Origin: Chloroflexota bacterium
Lineage (GTDB): Bacteria; Chloroflexota; Dehalococcoidia; Lucifugimonadales; UBA2985
NCBI GenBank assembly: GCA_002717805.1
Contig: PBBS01000006.1
Span: 32,840 to 72,574, forward strand
DNA length: 39,735 nt
Reading direction: 5' to 3'
Numbering within the stretch: position 1 is the stretch's first letter; each line of letters begins with the position of its first letter. The notes below the pieces were generated by a model. That model did not search any database and had not been told where the DNA came from. It saw nothing but the letters and a program-made list of their open reading frames with translations. Of this stretch, positions 27,754-36,692 are shown in pieces. The translations under genes and the position numbers were made by a program.

Positions 27754-28374
27754 TTGAAAGGTATTCTAGGAAAGAAAAAAGGTATGACTCGAATCTTTAC
27801 CGAGGACGGGATAGTTCAACCCGTTAGCGTTATAGAAGCTGGTCCGTGCGTTATAACTCAAGTTAAAACCCACCAGACGAATGGATATCAAGCCATTCAG
27901 CTTGGATACCAAGACGCTAGAAACCTTAACAAACCGATGTCCGGGCATCTTAGAAAATCAGCTCCAATGAAACACCTGCGTGAATTCAGGACTGACGATT
28001 TGGCGGAAGCTCAACTTGGCCAGAAAATAAACGTAGATATCTTTCAACCTGGAGACCTAGTAGATATCACTGGTATATCCAAGGGTAAAGGGTTTGCAGG
28101 TGGTGTTAAGAGATATAATTTTAGTGGCGGCCCAAAAACTCATGGACAGTCAGACAGGTGGAGGGCCCCAGGTTCAGTAGGAGCAGGAACAACACCTGGT
28201 AGAACTTTTAAAGGAACCAAAATGGCAGGACATATGGGCAGTCGTAAGACTACAGTTACAAACCTTCGGGTGGTACATATTGACGCAGAAAGAAATCTGC
28301 TTCTAGTCAAAGGAGCCATACCCGGTGGATCTAACTCAGTTCTAATAATCAAACAATCGAAGAAGAGGATATAG
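27754..28374 (+). CDS. rplC: 50S ribosomal protein L3
   Basis: A 206-residue L3, opening KGILGKKKGMTRIF, with the conserved central loop GGPKTHGQSDRWRAPGSVGAGTTPGRTFKGTKM region near the peptidyl transferase centre. The start is TTG at 27754, with AGAGGA about eight bases upstream; no ATG or GTG would give a normal N terminus. Confidence 0.96.
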   Translation: MKGILGKKKGMTRIFTEDGIVQPVSVIEAGPCVITQVKTHQTNGYQAIQLGYQDARNLNKPMSGHLRKSAPMKHLREFRTDDLAEAQLGQKINVDIFQPGDLVDITGISKGKGFAGGVKRYNFSGGPKTHGQSDRWRAPGSVGAGTTPGRTFKGTKMAGHMGSRKTTVTNLRVVHIDAERNLLLVKGAIPGGSNSVLIIKQSKKRI

Positions 28375-28377
28375 CTA

Positions 28378-29028
28378 ATGCTGATCACCTTACGAAATAC
28401 GAATGGTGAGACTACTCAAGACATTGATGTGCTTGATAGTTTGTTCAACGTGCCTATGAATCAAGCCCTAGTTCACCAGGTCGCTGTGTCCCACATGGCC
28501 AACAACCGCCAAGGCAATGCTTCCACTAAAACCCGAGGCAAAGTGGCTGGTGGAGGCGCCAAACCTTGGAGGCAAAAGCATACCGGAAGGGCAAGACAAG
28601 GCAGTCGACGAGCCCCTCAGTGGAAAGGTGGAGGAACGGTATTTGGCCCCAGTCCCAGGGATTATTCGCAAAGCATACCCAAAAAAATGAATAGAGGTGC
28701 AATTAGGTGCCTACTATCTCAGAAAGCCAAAGAAACAAAACTTATAGTCCTCGATCAACTAAACTTTGAAAATGCTGCGACTAAGCTGATGGCTGGCGTA
28801 CTGAACAATCTCGATATAAATAGCTCAACTCTTATAGTGACTGAGGAAACTGACCGGAATATAGTACTTTCCGCAAGGAATATCCCCAGAGTTAGAACTA
28901 TTCCAGCTCAACAGATAAACGTAATAGACTTACTAACCCATGATAAGTTGGTGATGACACTTGACGCGGTTAGAAAAGCAGAGGGCCTTTGGGCTCTATC
29001 CGAAAACGTTTCAGAGGAGGCGGTATAA
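28378..29028 (+). CDS. rplD: 50S ribosomal protein L4
   Basis: A 216-residue L4 with the exit-tunnel extension (TKTRGKVAGGGAKPWRQKHTGRARQGSRRAPQW region, about 52-83). In E. coli, L4 also represses its own operon; no matching leader is recognisable here. The ATG lies three bases after rplC, with AGAGGAT inside the rplC end. Confidence 0.96.
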   Translation: MLITLRNTNGETTQDIDVLDSLFNVPMNQALVHQVAVSHMANNRQGNASTKTRGKVAGGGAKPWRQKHTGRARQGSRRAPQWKGGGTVFGPSPRDYSQSIPKKMNRGAIRCLLSQKAKETKLIVLDQLNFENAATKLMAGVLNNLDINSSTLIVTEETDRNIVLSARNIPRVRTIPAQQINVIDLLTHDKLVMTLDAVRKAEGLWALSENVSEEAV

Positions 29029-29029
29029 C

Positions 29030-29323
29030 ATGGATATACACCCCTTCGATGTACTACTTAGGCCAATAATAACTGAAAAACATGCGCTTGCCCAAGACGC
29101 TTTGAATCAATACGCATTCGAAGTGGATAGGAGAGCAAACAAGAGACAAATCAAACAAGCAATTGAGATGTCCTTCGATGTGACCGTAACAGGTGTAAAT
29201 GTGTCAGTTATGAAAGGCAAAAGCAAGCGTTTTGGTCCTAGATCAATAAAAAGGCCATCATGGAAAAAGGCTGTAGTAAGCCTGAGTGCCGGAGACAAAA
29301 TACAAGTTTTCGAGGGAACATAA
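29030..29323 (+). CDS. rplW: 50S ribosomal protein L23
   Basis: A 97-residue L23, starting [18 protein letters not shown]. The frame extends 23 codons further into rplD, but the ATG at 29030 is supported by AGAGGAGG nine bases upstream and by the family N terminus. It sits at the exit-tunnel rim, docking trigger factor and SRP in known ribosomes. One base separates it from the rplD stop. Confidence 0.96.
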   Translation: MDIHPFDVLLRPIITEKHALAQDALNQYAFEVDRRANKRQIKQAIEMSFDVTVTGVNVSVMKGKSKRFGPRSIKRPSWKKAVVSLSAGDKIQVFEGT

Positions 29324-29324
29324 A

Positions 29325-30158
29325 TTGCCACTTAGAGCCGTAAAACCCACATCACCAGGACGCAGAGGAGTAGTGCTGCCGTCCTTTGATGAGATAACAA
29401 AAAAAGAACCTGAGAAGTCATTACTTGCACCTCTCAAGAAAACTGGTGGTCGTAACTCCCAAGGGAGGATAACAGTACGCCACAGAGGTGGTGGCGCTAA
29501 AAGAAGACTCAGAATTATCGATTTTAAAAGGGATAAAACCGGGGTGCCTGGCAAGATTGCCTCAATAGAGTACGATCCTAACAGGTCCGCTCGAATAGCG
29601 CTCGTACAATATGTGGATGGAGAGAAAAGATACAACTTAGCACCTCATGGACTTAGAGTTGGCGACACGATCCAGTCAGGACCAACATCCGAAATAAAAC
29701 TCGGTAACTGCCTGCCTCTAAATCTAATGCCCCCAGGTACTCAAGTGCACAATGTAGAAATGAACCGAGGCAAGGGTGGGCAGCTCGTCAGAGGCGCCGG
29801 AGCATCAGCCCAAGTTCTTGCAAGAGAAGAAGGTCATGTGCTTATCAGAATGCCCTCAGGAGAAGTCAGAAGATTCGACGGAGAATGTGTGGCAACAATA
29901 GGTCAAATTGGCAATCTTGATCATAAGAACACTAAGCTCGGGAAGGCCGGGCGAAGCCGACATATAGGGCGCCGGCCGAGAGTTAGAGGTGTCGCAATGA
30001 ACCCAAATGATCACCCGCACGGTGGAGGAGAAGGTAGATCTGGTATAGGCATGCCTGGACCAAAGACACCATGGGGTAAACCAGCATTAGGGTACAAAAC
30101 CCGGAGGCGTAAAGATCTTAGTGGCTCAATAATAAGACGCAGGACCAAGAAGAGATAA
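29325..30158 (+). CDS. rplB: 50S ribosomal protein L2
   Basis: A 277-residue L2. The TTG start at 29325 lies one base after the rplW stop with GAGGG about eight bases upstream, and gives [14 protein letters not shown], the expected N terminus; an in-frame ATG at 29286 lies within rplW and would add 13 unrelated residues. The essential [14 protein letters not shown] loop near the peptidyl transferase centre is intact. Confidence 0.97.
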   Translation: MPLRAVKPTSPGRRGVVLPSFDEITKKEPEKSLLAPLKKTGGRNSQGRITVRHRGGGAKRRLRIIDFKRDKTGVPGKIASIEYDPNRSARIALVQYVDGEKRYNLAPHGLRVGDTIQSGPTSEIKLGNCLPLNLMPPGTQVHNVEMNRGKGGQLVRGAGASAQVLAREEGHVLIRMPSGEVRRFDGECVATIGQIGNLDHKNTKLGKAGRSRHIGRRPRVRGVAMNPNDHPHGGGEGRSGIGMPGPKTPWGKPALGYKTRRRKDLSGSIIRRRTKKR

Positions 30159-30168
30159 GGATTAAATT

Positions 30169-30456
30169 ATGTCTAGATCAATAAAGAAAGGCCCATTCGT
30201 GCACGCCAAACTGATGAAGAAAGTTCATGCTCTTCAGCAAAGTGGTGCTAAGTCCGTAATAAGGACATGGTCTAGGGCTTCAACGATAATGCCGGACATG
30301 CTAGGTTTAACTATAGCCGTGCATGACGGAAGAAGACACGTGCCAATATTCATAACAGAGAATATGGTTGGCCACAGACTAGGTGAATTCGCACCTACTA
30401 GAACCTACAGGGGACACATATCCAAATCCGAACGTACGACTTCGGTCAGGAGATAA
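30169..30456 (+). CDS. rpsS: 30S ribosomal protein S19
   Basis: A 95-residue S19, opening [18 protein letters not shown], with VRTWSR-like [10 protein letters not shown] and the C-terminal [12 protein letters not shown]. It sits in the small-subunit head with S13. AAGGATT precedes the ATG. Confidence 0.97.
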   Translation: MSRSIKKGPFVHAKLMKKVHALQQSGAKSVIRTWSRASTIMPDMLGLTIAVHDGRRHVPIFITENMVGHRLGEFAPTRTYRGHISKSERTTSVRR

Positions 30457-30463
30457 GTAAATT

Positions 30464-30808
30464 ATGGCAGTTAAGGCAACATCTAAAGGTGTAAGCATAT
30501 CTCCTAAGAAAATTAGGAGAATTCTCGACAACGTCAGGGGCAAGAAGGTGGAGGCAGCTCTCGAAGTTCTCCGATTCTTGACTACACCTGCTGCAAAAGA
30601 GGTTGCCAAAACCGTAAAATCTGCAGCTAGCAACGCAGAAAATAACAATATGATGTCACCAGAAGAGTTAAAAATAGTAGAAATTCGAGCCGACGCAGGA
30701 CCAAGTCTGAAAAGATTTAGAGCTAGGTCAAGAGGTCGGGCTAGCAGAATCATTAAAAGAAGTAGTCATATAACAGTCATAGTAGATGACGAAGGGGGGG
30801 CTTCATAA
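30464..30808 (+). CDS. rplV: 50S ribosomal protein L22
   Basis: A 114-residue L22, with [20 protein letters not shown] and the hairpin reaching into the exit tunnel ([22 protein letters not shown] region). AGGAGATAAG precedes the ATG, overlapping the rpsS stop. Confidence 0.96.
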   Translation: MAVKATSKGVSISPKKIRRILDNVRGKKVEAALEVLRFLTTPAAKEVAKTVKSAASNAENNNMMSPEELKIVEIRADAGPSLKRFRARSRGRASRIIKRSSHITVIVDDEGGAS

Positions 30809-30809
30809 T

Positions 30810-31571
30810 ATGGGACAGAAAACTCACCCTATAGGATTTAGACTTGGAATAATAAAGGACTGGCATTCCAAATGGTACGCCCACAAGTCCACTGAATATC
30901 GCGAGTTATTACAAGAAGACTTAAAGATAAGGCAAACTATACTTTCCAATCTCAAAGAAGCTGGAATATCAAAAGTAGATCTAGAAAGAGGAAGTCAAGA
31001 ACTGGTCATCACAATACATTCAGCTAGACCTGGAATAGTTATAGGAAGAGGCGGGCAAAGAGTCGAAGAAATAAGGCGATCCTTAGAAGAAATAACCAAT
31101 AAGAAAGCTCGCCTAAACGTCCAAGAAATACGGCAACCAGAACTAGATGCAAAACTGGTAGCCATAAGCATCGCTGAACAATTAGAAAGGCGAGTAGCCT
31201 TCAGAAGGGCAATGCATCAGGCATCTAATAGAGCTATGCAAGCAGGAGCAGGAGGAATAAAGATAATCTGCTCTGGACGATTGGGTGGCGCTGAGATAGC
31301 TAGAAAAGAAAAGGTGATGCAAGGTAGAGTGCCCCTACACACACTAAGAGCAGACATAGATTATGGCCTTGCCGAAGCGGGAACGATAATGGGTCGCATA
31401 GGAGTCAAGGTTTGGATATATAAAGGTGAGGTACTGCCGGAAAGAGCGGAGGCCGAGTTGCCTGAAGAGCAAATGCAAATGATAGAGGTCACCGTAGGAG
31501 CCCAAACGGAAGAAGTAGAGGAAGTCGAAAATGTTTCAACCGAAGAGAGTCAAATATCGCAAGACACATAG
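30810..31571 (+). CDS. rpsC: 30S ribosomal protein S3 with acidic C-terminal tail
   Basis: A 253-residue S3. The start at 30810 ([14 protein letters not shown]) follows an AAGGGGGGG ribosome binding site; an in-frame ATG at 30786 lies inside rplV and adds eight unrelated residues. The KH domain motif [13 protein letters not shown] is present. After the normal end (about [11 protein letters not shown]) there is a Glu-rich tail of about 40 residues ending [11 protein letters not shown]. The last 41 bases also encode the start of rplP in another frame. Ile codons are 22 ATA, 3 ATC and 0 ATT. Confidence 0.96.
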   Translation: MGQKTHPIGFRLGIIKDWHSKWYAHKSTEYRELLQEDLKIRQTILSNLKEAGISKVDLERGSQELVITIHSARPGIVIGRGGQRVEEIRRSLEEITNKKARLNVQEIRQPELDAKLVAISIAEQLERRVAFRRAMHQASNRAMQAGAGGIKIICSGRLGGAEIARKEKVMQGRVPLHTLRADIDYGLAEAGTIMGRIGVKVWIYKGEVLPERAEAELPEEQMQMIEVTVGAQTEEVEEVENVSTEESQISQDT

Positions 31572-31953
31572 AGGCAGGCGTGCAGGGAGAGCTATAACCG
31601 GTAATCAAGTAGATTTCGGTGACTATGCCCTGAAAGCCACCGCTGTGTCCTGGGTAACTGCTCGGCAAATAGAGGCAGGTCGTAGGGCTATAACTAGGCA
31701 CCTCCGGCGTGGCGGCAAAGTTTGGATCCGAATATTCCCAGACAAGCCAATAACCAACAAGCCAGCAGAAACAAGGATGGGAAAAGGTAAAGGAAACGTA
31801 GAGGAATGGGTAGCTGTTGTAAAGCCTGGCAGAGTTATATACGAAGTAGCCGGCATACAAGAGAAATTGGCAAAAGAGGCTCTCTGGTTAGCGTCTCAGA
31901 AACTGCCAATGGGTACCACTATAGCAAGTAAAGCTGAAAATCTTTCAGCATAG
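31531..31953 (+). CDS. rplP: 50S ribosomal protein L16
   Basis: A 140-residue L16, opening [18 protein letters not shown], with the conserved RMGKGKG-type segment ([18 protein letters not shown]) that helps place A-site tRNA. Its first 41 bases overlap the rpsC end in the +1 frame. The N terminus matches the family exactly, so the start is firm and the overlap comes from the S3 tail. Confidence 0.96.
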   Translation: MFQPKRVKYRKTHRGRRAGRAITGNQVDFGDYALKATAVSWVTARQIEAGRRAITRHLRRGGKVWIRIFPDKPITNKPAETRMGKGKGNVEEWVAVVKPGRVIYEVAGIQEKLAKEALWLASQKLPMGTTIASKAENLSA

Positions 31954-31976
31954 AGAAAATCAGGGGTATTATAAAA

Positions 31977-32189
31977 TTGGATATAACAGAAATTCGTAGC
32001 TTAAGCGATCAGGATCTCTATAAAGAGATTGAGAACTCTCGGAGAGAAATGATGAACCTGAGGTTCAGGCTAAGCACGCGACAAATGGAAAATTATCATG
32101 AATTAAAGAATGTCCGAAAGACTATAGCTAGACTTAAGACAATCATAAAAGAACGAGGATTGATGGAGACAGAGAATGGTTCGCAATAA
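31977..32189 (+). CDS. rpmC: 50S ribosomal protein L29
   Basis: A 70-residue two-helix protein, with [18 protein letters not shown] and [15 protein letters not shown] near the exit tunnel. The start is TTG at 31977; AGGGG lies about nine bases upstream, and no ATG fits the N terminus. The 3' end overlaps rpsQ by 14 bases. Confidence 0.95.
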   Translation: MDITEIRSLSDQDLYKEIENSRREMMNLRFRLSTRQMENYHELKNVRKTIARLKTIIKERGLMETENGSQ

Positions 32190-32607
32190 TAGAAAGGTCC
32201 GAACAGGTCGGGTCATAAGTAACAAAATGGACAAGACGGTTGTTGTGGCGATCGAATGGCGTCAACAACATCCAGTCTACAAGAAGTCTGTAAGAAAAAT
32301 CAGTAAATTACATGCTCATGACCCAGAAAATAGATGCCAGATTGGTGACATTGTTAACCTTATGGAAACTAGACCTCTATCCAAGACCAAAAGGTGGAGG
32401 GTCACTGACATAGTGAACACAGATGACATAAGAGTTATGTCCCCAGAACAAGTTGAAGTTCTAGAGGACGATGAAACAAAACAAAACGAAGAAGCACAGG
32501 TAGAAGCTACAAACAGTGCCGGCAAGGAACCAGAAGAGTCTGGTCAGGCAGACGCATCCTCGGACGAAGAGGAACCCGCTTCTACAGAAGAAGAGGAGAA
32601 CAATTGA
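32176..32607 (+). CDS. rpsQ: 30S ribosomal protein S17 with long acidic C-terminal extension
   Basis: A 143-residue S17; usual length is about 85. Residues 1-82 are a standard S17 with [20 protein letters not shown] and an OB-fold ending RWRVTDIV. Residues 83-143 are a low-complexity tail with about 23 Asp/Glu and 3 Lys/Arg, ending EEEENN. The tail runs in frame to the TTGA overlap with rplN, whose ribosome binding site lies inside it. It overlaps rpmC by 14 bases. Confidence 0.95.
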   Translation: MVRNNRKVRTGRVISNKMDKTVVVAIEWRQQHPVYKKSVRKISKLHAHDPENRCQIGDIVNLMETRPLSKTKRWRVTDIVNTDDIRVMSPEQVEVLEDDETKQNEEAQVEATNSAGKEPEESGQADASSDEEEPASTEEEENN

Positions 32608-32972
32608 TTCAGGAATACTCTAGGCTAGCAGTTGCAGATAACTCAGGTGGTAAAGTCATCATGTGCATAAACGTACCTGGTGGCACAAAGAGACGCTACG
32701 CGCATCTGGGCGATGTAATTGTAGCATCCGTGAAAGAAGCCACACCCCACGCTGGAGTAAAAGCAGGGGAAGTCGTAAAAGCAGTTATAGTAAGGACTGC
32801 TGCTCCTCATAGGAGGAAAGATGGCAGCTATATCAAATTCGGTGAAAACGCCGCTGTTATAATTAATGACAATCTGAACCCCAGAGGAACACGGATATTC
32901 GGCCCAGTCGCTCGGGAACTTCGCGAGAAAAACTTTATGCGCATTGTGTCACTTGCCCCGGAGGTATTGTAA
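32604..32972 (+). CDS. rplN: 50S ribosomal protein L14
   Basis: A 122-residue L14, with [21 protein letters not shown] and the conserved [24 protein letters not shown] end; it contacts 16S rRNA in an intersubunit bridge. The start is TTG within TTGA, overlapping the rpsQ stop by four bases, with GAGGAGA four bases upstream. The family N terminus fits exactly. Confidence 0.97.
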   Translation: MIQEYSRLAVADNSGGKVIMCINVPGGTKRRYAHLGDVIVASVKEATPHAGVKAGEVVKAVIVRTAAPHRRKDGSYIKFGENAAVIINDNLNPRGTRIFGPVARELREKNFMRIVSLAPEVL

Positions 32973-33283
32973 TGAACATCAGAAAAGAAGACACAGTACA
33001 AATAATATCCGGGAAAGATAGACGCAAACGAGGACCTGTCCAAAACGTCTCTATAAAAGATAACAATGTGACTGTAGAAGGGGTCAACATTATAAAACGC
33101 CACACTAAAACAAATCCAGGAGTACGGCAAGGCGGCATAATCCAATATGAAGCTCCAATATCATTGGACAAAGTTATGATCGTCTGCCCTCACTGTGACA
33201 AAGGAGTCAGAGTAGGAAATAAATTCCTGGAAGACGGCAGGAAAGTTAGGATATGTAGATCATGCCAAGAAGTAATAGACTAG
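32972..33283 (+). CDS. rplX: 50S ribosomal protein L24 (zinc-ribbon form)
   Basis: A 103-residue assembly-initiator protein with a KOW motif: [20 protein letters not shown]. The C-terminal half carries Cys72-x2-Cys75 and Cys95-x2-Cys98, a zinc-ribbon pattern also seen in many bacterial L24 proteins. Starts with a TAATG overlap on rplN. The last 22 bases overlap the start assigned to rplE. Confidence 0.96.
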   Translation: MNIRKEDTVQIISGKDRRKRGPVQNVSIKDNNVTVEGVNIIKRHTKTNPGVRQGGIIQYEAPISLDKVMIVCPHCDKGVRVGNKFLEDGRKVRICRSCQEVID

Positions 33284-34014
33284 AAGAAGCAGAGGCTGAA
33301 GAGCCTAAGACAACTGAAGAAACTTCTGATAAGCCTCAACCAAGAGCCAGAAAAACTAGGGCTAGTAGTTCTGCAGCTAAGAAGCCATCCACGACAACTA
33401 GAAGCCGTCGAACTACAGCAGCGGCCAAGGTAGATGACTCCCCTAATAAAACCATGTCAACTTCCCCAGCCCTTCTAAGAAGATATCGCGACGAAGTGAA
33501 GATCTCATTGGGACAAGAATTCAAATACAAAAACGTTATGGAAATACCATCCGTAAGAAAAGTGACTCTAAATATCGGCTTAGGTGAATCTAAAACTAAT
33601 GCCAGAGCTATGGAAAGCGCAATCAAAGACATAACATCGATAACTGGGCAAAAACCCGTTACTACCAGAGCTAGAAAATCAATTGCAGGCTTCAAACTCA
33701 GGGAAGGCGAGCCTATAGGAGTAGCCGTTACTCTGAGAGGTAATAGAATGTACGACTTTCTGGATAGATTGTTTAATGCATCCCTACCCAGGATAAGAGA
33801 TTTTCGCGGAGTATCTCGTAAGGCATTCGATGGACATGGCAACTACTCATTAGGTCTGAGAGAACAAATCATGTTCCCAGAGATAGACTACGGTCAAATA
33901 GATCGCATCAGGGGTATGCAGATATCCATAGTAACTAGTGCAAAAACTGATGCTGAGGGGATGCGCCTACTAGAACTTATGGGGCTACCATTCGCGAGGA
34001 CAAACAACTCTTAA
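33262..34014 (+). CDS. rplE: 50S ribosomal protein L5 with N-terminal low-complexity extension
   Basis: A 250-residue frame; standard L5 is about 180. Residues from about 68 on are canonical: [55 protein letters not shown] and [13 protein letters not shown]. It contacts 5S rRNA and P-site tRNA. Residues 1-66 are first Glu-rich, then Lys/Arg/Ser/Thr/Ala-rich ([20 protein letters not shown]). The upstream start is preferred because it overlaps rplX by 22 bases, as elsewhere in the operon, and the frame stays open for 64 codons; the internal ATG at 33454 (MSTSPALL) has no ribosome binding site. Confidence 0.92.
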   Translation: MPRSNRLEEAEAEEPKTTEETSDKPQPRARKTRASSSAAKKPSTTTRSRRTTAAAKVDDSPNKTMSTSPALLRRYRDEVKISLGQEFKYKNVMEIPSVRKVTLNIGLGESKTNARAMESAIKDITSITGQKPVTTRARKSIAGFKLREGEPIGVAVTLRGNRMYDFLDRLFNASLPRIRDFRGVSRKAFDGHGNYSLGLREQIMFPEIDYGQIDRIRGMQISIVTSAKTDAEGMRLLELMGLPFARTNNS

Positions 34015-34032
34015 ACTAAGGAAGAATCATAA

Positions 34033-34218
34033 ATGGCCAAATCGTCTAAAATAGCAAAATGGCGCAAACCACAGAAGTATGCTGTGAGACATCACAACAG
34101 ATGCAACCTATGCGGCCGCCCTAGGGCTTATATAAGGCACTTTGGCCTTTGCAGAATATGTTTCAGAACCCTCGCCTTGAGAGGCGAAATAACAGGAATT
34201 CGAAAAGCAAGTTGGTAG
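34033..34218 (+). CDS. rpsN: 30S ribosomal protein S14, type Z
   Basis: A 61-residue zinc-binding S14, with Cys24/Cys27 and Cys40/Cys43 in [24 protein letters not shown]. This short form is typical of Gram-positive-like lineages and Chloroflexota rather than Proteobacteria. AAGGAAG precedes the ATG. Confidence 0.97.
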   Translation: MAKSSKIAKWRKPQKYAVRHHNRCNLCGRPRAYIRHFGLCRICFRTLALRGEITGIRKASW

Positions 34219-34224
34219 ATAGAT

Positions 34225-34623
34225 ATGAATATAACTGACCCAATAGCGGATATGCTTACTCGTATAAGAAACGCAGTAATGGTTAAACACGAATCAGTCT
34301 TAGTTCCTATATCTAAGGCTAAGGTCTCTATTGCCAAGATACTTAAAGAAGAAGGATTCATAAGAGACTTTGAGACTATAGACAACGGTCCTAAAAGTAA
34401 TATAAGGATATCTCTAAAGTATAACTCTAATAGACAGCCAGCTCTGTCTGGACTGAAAAGAGTCAGTAAGCCAGGATTAAGAATATATATCGGCAAAAGT
34501 GAAATCCCTAGGATATATGGTGGAATGGGTGTATCACTTATATCAACCTCACAGGGAGTTATGACAGGAAAGGATGCATGGAGCAGAGGTATAGGGGGAG
34601 AATTCCTCTGCTACATATGGTAA
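34225..34623 (+). CDS. rpsH: 30S ribosomal protein S8
   Basis: A 132-residue S8, with MNITDPIADMLTRIRNA and the C-terminal ISTSQGVMTGKDAWSRGIGGEFLCYIW. It binds helix 21 of 16S rRNA and in E. coli represses the spc operon at rplE; no such target is obvious here. It lies six bases after rpsN. Confidence 0.97.
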   Translation: MNITDPIADMLTRIRNAVMVKHESVLVPISKAKVSIAKILKEEGFIRDFETIDNGPKSNIRISLKYNSNRQPALSGLKRVSKPGLRIYIGKSEIPRIYGGMGVSLISTSQGVMTGKDAWSRGIGGEFLCYIW

Positions 34624-34629
34624 ATAGAT

Positions 34630-35172
34630 ATGTCTAGAATAGGTAATAAGCCGATACCTCTGCCACCTGGTGTAGATTTCAACATCAACGGCAATGTGGC
34701 CACTATTAAAGGTGACAAGGGAACGTTAAGTCAAGAACTAAGCCGAGATATAACCGTCGATGTAGAAGATGGGAATCTCGTAGTTAGAAGACCCAGCGAC
34801 GCTAGAGAGCACCGTGCGTTCCACGGTCTAACGAGAGCGTTACTTGCAAACATGGTAACAGGCGTAAGTGAAGGGTACACTAGAACCCTAGAGATAATAG
34901 GAGCTGGATATAGGGCACAGCAATCCGGTAGTGGTATTGTCTTACAAGTAGGTTACAGTCATCTGGTAGATGTAAATCCGCCTGATGGGGTGACTATAGA
35001 AGTGGAAGGTACAAATCGTATACATGTAACTGGTATAGACAAACAAATTGTTGGACAGATCGCTGCTAATATAAGGAGAGTCCGTAAACCTAATGTATAC
35101 ACTGGCAAGGGCATAAGATACGAAGGCGAAACTGTAAGACTAAAACCTGGCAAATCGGCTGGAAGGAACTAG
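34630..35172 (+). CDS. rplF: 50S ribosomal protein L6
   Basis: A 180-residue L6, with [15 protein letters not shown] and the C-terminal [18 protein letters not shown]...KPGKSAGRN; it lies near the sarcin-ricin loop. Normal length, six bases after rpsH. Confidence 0.97.
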   Translation: MSRIGNKPIPLPPGVDFNINGNVATIKGDKGTLSQELSRDITVDVEDGNLVVRRPSDAREHRAFHGLTRALLANMVTGVSEGYTRTLEIIGAGYRAQQSGSGIVLQVGYSHLVDVNPPDGVTIEVEGTNRIHVTGIDKQIVGQIAANIRRVRKPNVYTGKGIRYEGETVRLKPGKSAGRN

Positions 35173-35174
35173 AG

Positions 35175-35531
35175 ATGGGTAACACAAAAAATCCTCGACT
35201 CTTGAGACATAAGCGCGTTAGAGCTAAGATATCAGGTCTTCCTGATAGACCTCGCCTGTCAGTCTTCAGGAGCGCCTCACACATATACGCTCAACTCATA
35301 GACGACAGCCACGGACATACTATGGCAGCCGCTTCTAGCCTACATGATGAAATATTGGCCGACAAAGGTACATCTAAAACAGATGTCTCCAAGGCTGTTG
35401 GTACTTCCATAGCGAAGAAGGCCAAAGTCCTAGGAATAACTAAAGTCGTGCTAGACCGAGGTGGATACAAATATCATGGCCGAGTCAAAGCGTTAGCAGA
35501 TGCAGCCAGAGAAGAAGGATTGGTATTCTAA
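35175..35531 (+). CDS. rplR: 50S ribosomal protein L18
   Basis: A 118-residue 5S rRNA-binding protein, with [20 protein letters not shown] and the C-terminal FDRGG-type segment [40 protein letters not shown] precedes the ATG, overlapping the rplF end. Confidence 0.97.
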   Translation: MGNTKNPRLLRHKRVRAKISGLPDRPRLSVFRSASHIYAQLIDDSHGHTMAAASSLHDEILADKGTSKTDVSKAVGTSIAKKAKVLGITKVVLDRGGYKYHGRVKALADAAREEGLVF

Positions 35532-36040
35532 TGACTAATAGAACAGACAATCAAAACCGAGAAGACAACGAAGGAAATGAAATAACCGAACGCGTGGTGA
35601 AAATCAGGCGTGTCACTAAAGTCGTGGCTGGTGGTAGGAGAAGAGGATTCAGCGCAACGGTTGTAGTTGGAGATGGTAATGGTAGTGTTGGAATAGGCAT
35701 AGGGAAGGCAGAAGCAGTCCCAGATGCAGTGCGAAAAGGAGTATCTGTCGCTAAAAAGAACATGATAACCGTACCAATGAATGGCACTACAATACCTCAT
35801 GAAGTCCTGGCGCATTTCACTTCGTCAACTGTACTACTAAAGCCTGCTGCGCCTGGGAAAGGTGTAATTGCCGGGGGACCAGTTCGCGCGGTAGTAGAAC
35901 TAGCTGGTATTCGAGATATACTAACTAAGTCCTTAGGTAGCTCTAATCCAATAAACGTAGTAAAGGCAACTATAAAGGGTCTTTCTGAACTCAAGATCCC
36001 TATGGAAGAGATTGCCAAGCGTAAAGGTCAAACAACTTAG
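35531..36040 (+). CDS. rpsE: 30S ribosomal protein S5
   Basis: A 169-residue S5. The N-terminal ~20 residues are polar and acidic ([14 protein letters not shown]), followed by the canonical [30 protein letters not shown] and [22 protein letters not shown]. It affects decoding accuracy. Starts with a TAATG overlap on rplR. Confidence 0.97.
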   Translation: MTNRTDNQNREDNEGNEITERVVKIRRVTKVVAGGRRRGFSATVVVGDGNGSVGIGIGKAEAVPDAVRKGVSVAKKNMITVPMNGTTIPHEVLAHFTSSTVLLKPAAPGKGVIAGGPVRAVVELAGIRDILTKSLGSSNPINVVKATIKGLSELKIPMEEIAKRKGQTT

Positions 36041-36065
36041 GACTCCATTTTTAGGTAGGGTATAT

Positions 36066-36248
36066 ATGTCTAAGCTTCACATTACATGGAAAAAAAGTAC
36101 TATTGGGTACTCTAGAGATCAAGCTAAAGTGATCAAGTCTCTTGGCCTCAGGAGGCTCAACCACTCGGTTTCTAGAGAAGACACTCCAATTATTAGAGGG
36201 ATGATTCAGAAAGTTAGACATCTAGTAGATGTAACTTTAGGAGAATAA
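36066..36248 (+). CDS. rpmD: 50S ribosomal protein L30
   Basis: A 60-residue L30, starting [18 protein letters not shown] with [30 protein letters not shown]. The ATG at 36066 is chosen because TAGGTAGGG lies just before it and the length fits; the frame continues upstream to an ATG at 36012 inside rpsE. Confidence 0.95.
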   Translation: MSKLHITWKKSTIGYSRDQAKVIKSLGLRRLNHSVSREDTPIIRGMIQKVRHLVDVTLGE

Positions 36249-36691
36249 TGAGAATAGATGAACTGAAATCCACACCCGGAGCCCGTAAAAGTAAGAAACG
36301 AATAGGCCGAGGAAACGGTAGCCAAGGGACTTATGCCGGTAAAGGCATGAAGGGGCAGAAGGCACGATCAGGCTCAGGGGCCCACAGAGGATTCGAAGGC
36401 GGCCAGCTACCTCTAATCAAGCGCCTGCCAAGTCAACGCGGGTTCACAAACATATTCAAAACTATTTATGAGACGGTCAACGTAGACACACTATCTGAAA
36501 GATTTGCAAATGGGTCTGATATAAGTGTAGAGACCCTCAAGAAAGCCAATATCATTAAAGGTAGAAACCCTTCTGTAAAGGTACTGGGACGCGGTGAAAT
36601 AAGCAAACCCTTAACCGTTACTGCTGCCAAGTTTACAGCTGAAGCAAAAAGGAAGATAGAAGCTGCGGGCGGAAAGGCTGTGGAATCTTAG
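36248..36691 (+). CDS. rplO: 50S ribosomal protein L15
   Basis: A 147-residue L15, with the Gly/Lys/Arg-rich N-terminal arm (KSKKRIGRGNGSQGTYAGKG), GFEGGQLPLIKRLPSQRGF and the C-terminal KFTAEAKRKIEAAGGKA. Late-assembling 23S-binding protein. Starts with a TAATG overlap on rpmD. Confidence 0.97.
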   Translation: MRIDELKSTPGARKSKKRIGRGNGSQGTYAGKGMKGQKARSGSGAHRGFEGGQLPLIKRLPSQRGFTNIFKTIYETVNVDTLSERFANGSDISVETLKKANIIKGRNPSVKVLGRGEISKPLTVTAAKFTAEAKRKIEAAGGKAVES

Positions 36692-36692
36692 T

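Noticed and set aside
32828-33171. Two long minus-strand frames antisense to rplN/rplX
   Set aside because: They are opposite strongly conserved ribosomal protein genes; their length follows from the codon bias of those genes.
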